Shown here: one piece after another, positions 63,802 through 64,000 of the stretch
Numbering within the stretch: the stretch's first letter is position 1
Layout: the number at the start of each line of letters is the position of its first letter
Assembly: GCA_905182265.1 (NCBI GenBank)
Contig: CAJJAO010000017.1
Location: forward strand, 1 to 64,000
Direction of reading: 5' to 3'
Length of the DNA stretch: 64,000 nucleotides
Source of the DNA: a gamma proteobacterium HTCC2207
GTDB taxonomy: Bacteria; Pseudomonadota; Gammaproteobacteria; Pseudomonadales; Porticoccaceae
The notes under the pieces: generated by a model
The model's database searches: none
What the model was told of the DNA's origin: nothing
Seen by the model: only the letters and a program-made list of their open reading frames with translations
Program-made: the position numbers and the translations under genes

Positions 63802-64000
63802 ATGGCCGAAGCACCAATTCATACAGATTTGGGCTCTAGCGAGCTTGTAGAAATCGCAATTCAACGCGGTGAAGGACGACTAGGCAGTACTGGCGCCCTG
63901 GTAACCACCACAGGTCAACGCAGCGGTAGATCACCTGCCGACCGGTTTATCGTCGATGAACCCAGTTCATCTGATGCTATAGATTGGGGTTCAGTCAACC
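63802..64000 (+). CDS. pckA: Phosphoenolpyruvate carboxykinase (ATP), truncated by the window edge
   Basis: The first 66 codons are present. The start is ATG 63802-63804, preceded by [32 protein letters not shown] is the conserved N-terminal block of ATP-type PEPCK (here read as [16 protein letters not shown]). It converts oxaloacetate to phosphoenolpyruvate for gluconeogenesis. The neighbour hslO matches the E. coli hslO-pckA order. Confidence 0.94.
   Translation, partial: MAEAPIHTDLGSSELVEIAIQRGEGRLGSTGALVTTTGQRSGRSPADRFIVDEPSSSDAIDWGSVN

Overview
The window is chromosomal DNA of moderate GC from a gammaproteobacterium. Protein motifs and gene order point to a marine member of the Cellvibrionales/Porticoccaceae (SAR92-like) range. 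The evidence is a fused nuoCD, a pseudomonad/marine-type pilMNOPQ-aroKB-gltBD-hemE block, the E. coli-like purA-hfl-hfq-miaA-mutL-amiC-tsaE-nnr/queG/orn/rsgA/psd block, and mrcA-yrfG-hslR-hslO-pckA. The taxonomic placement is inference. No rRNA, tRNA, CRISPR array, insertion sequence or prophage was recognised.

Layout. Positions 1-5000 hold a one-carbon/methylated-amine group: a truncated MttB-family methyltransferase and a dimethylglycine/sarcosine dehydrogenase-like flavoprotein on the minus strand, divergent from formate-THF ligase (fhs). Positions 5000-9930 are a small accessory stretch: rlmA with a repetitive C-terminal tail, a 51-codon membrane-peptide ORF overlapping a histidine-kinase-like gene whose H-box histidine is glutamate, an XRE regulator, a glutathione S-transferase, a D-glycerate-kinase-like gene and a two-CBS-domain protein. 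Positions 10239-25135 are a complete nuoABCDEFGHIJKLMN operon (respiratory complex I, minus strand) followed by a ten-unit 24-bp tandem array. Positions 25591-38676 are purA, hisZ, a DUF2065 gene, hflC, hflK, hflX, hfq, miaA, mutL, amiC, tsaE and nnr, all on the minus strand. Positions 38733-43317 are queG, orn, rsgA, an RhdA-type rhodanese and psd. Positions 43362-44816 encode a DUF3391/HD-GYP protein with several metal ligands replaced. Positions 45031-58960 are hemE, gltD, gltB, aroB, aroK and pilQPONM (minus). Positions 59100-64000 are mrcA, yrfG, hslR, hslO and the start of pckA (plus).

How it fits together. Most of the window is housekeeping: respiration, glutamate synthesis, chorismate and haem synthesis, tRNA and RNA maintenance, mismatch repair, peptidoglycan, type IV pilus alignment complex and redox chaperoning. 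The C1 genes at the left fit demethylation of glycine-betaine-derived methylamines, with methyl groups passed to THF and balanced through formate.

The points most worth a second look are: (i) the 51-aa ORF overlapping a kinase-like gene without the phosphoacceptor histidine; (ii) the degenerate HD-GYP protein; (iii) a recurring pattern in which the 3' end of a gene, or the sequence just after it, carries short tandem duplications, often of 15, 18 or 24 bp (fhs, rlmA, nuoN, nuoA, hflC, nnr, yrfG).
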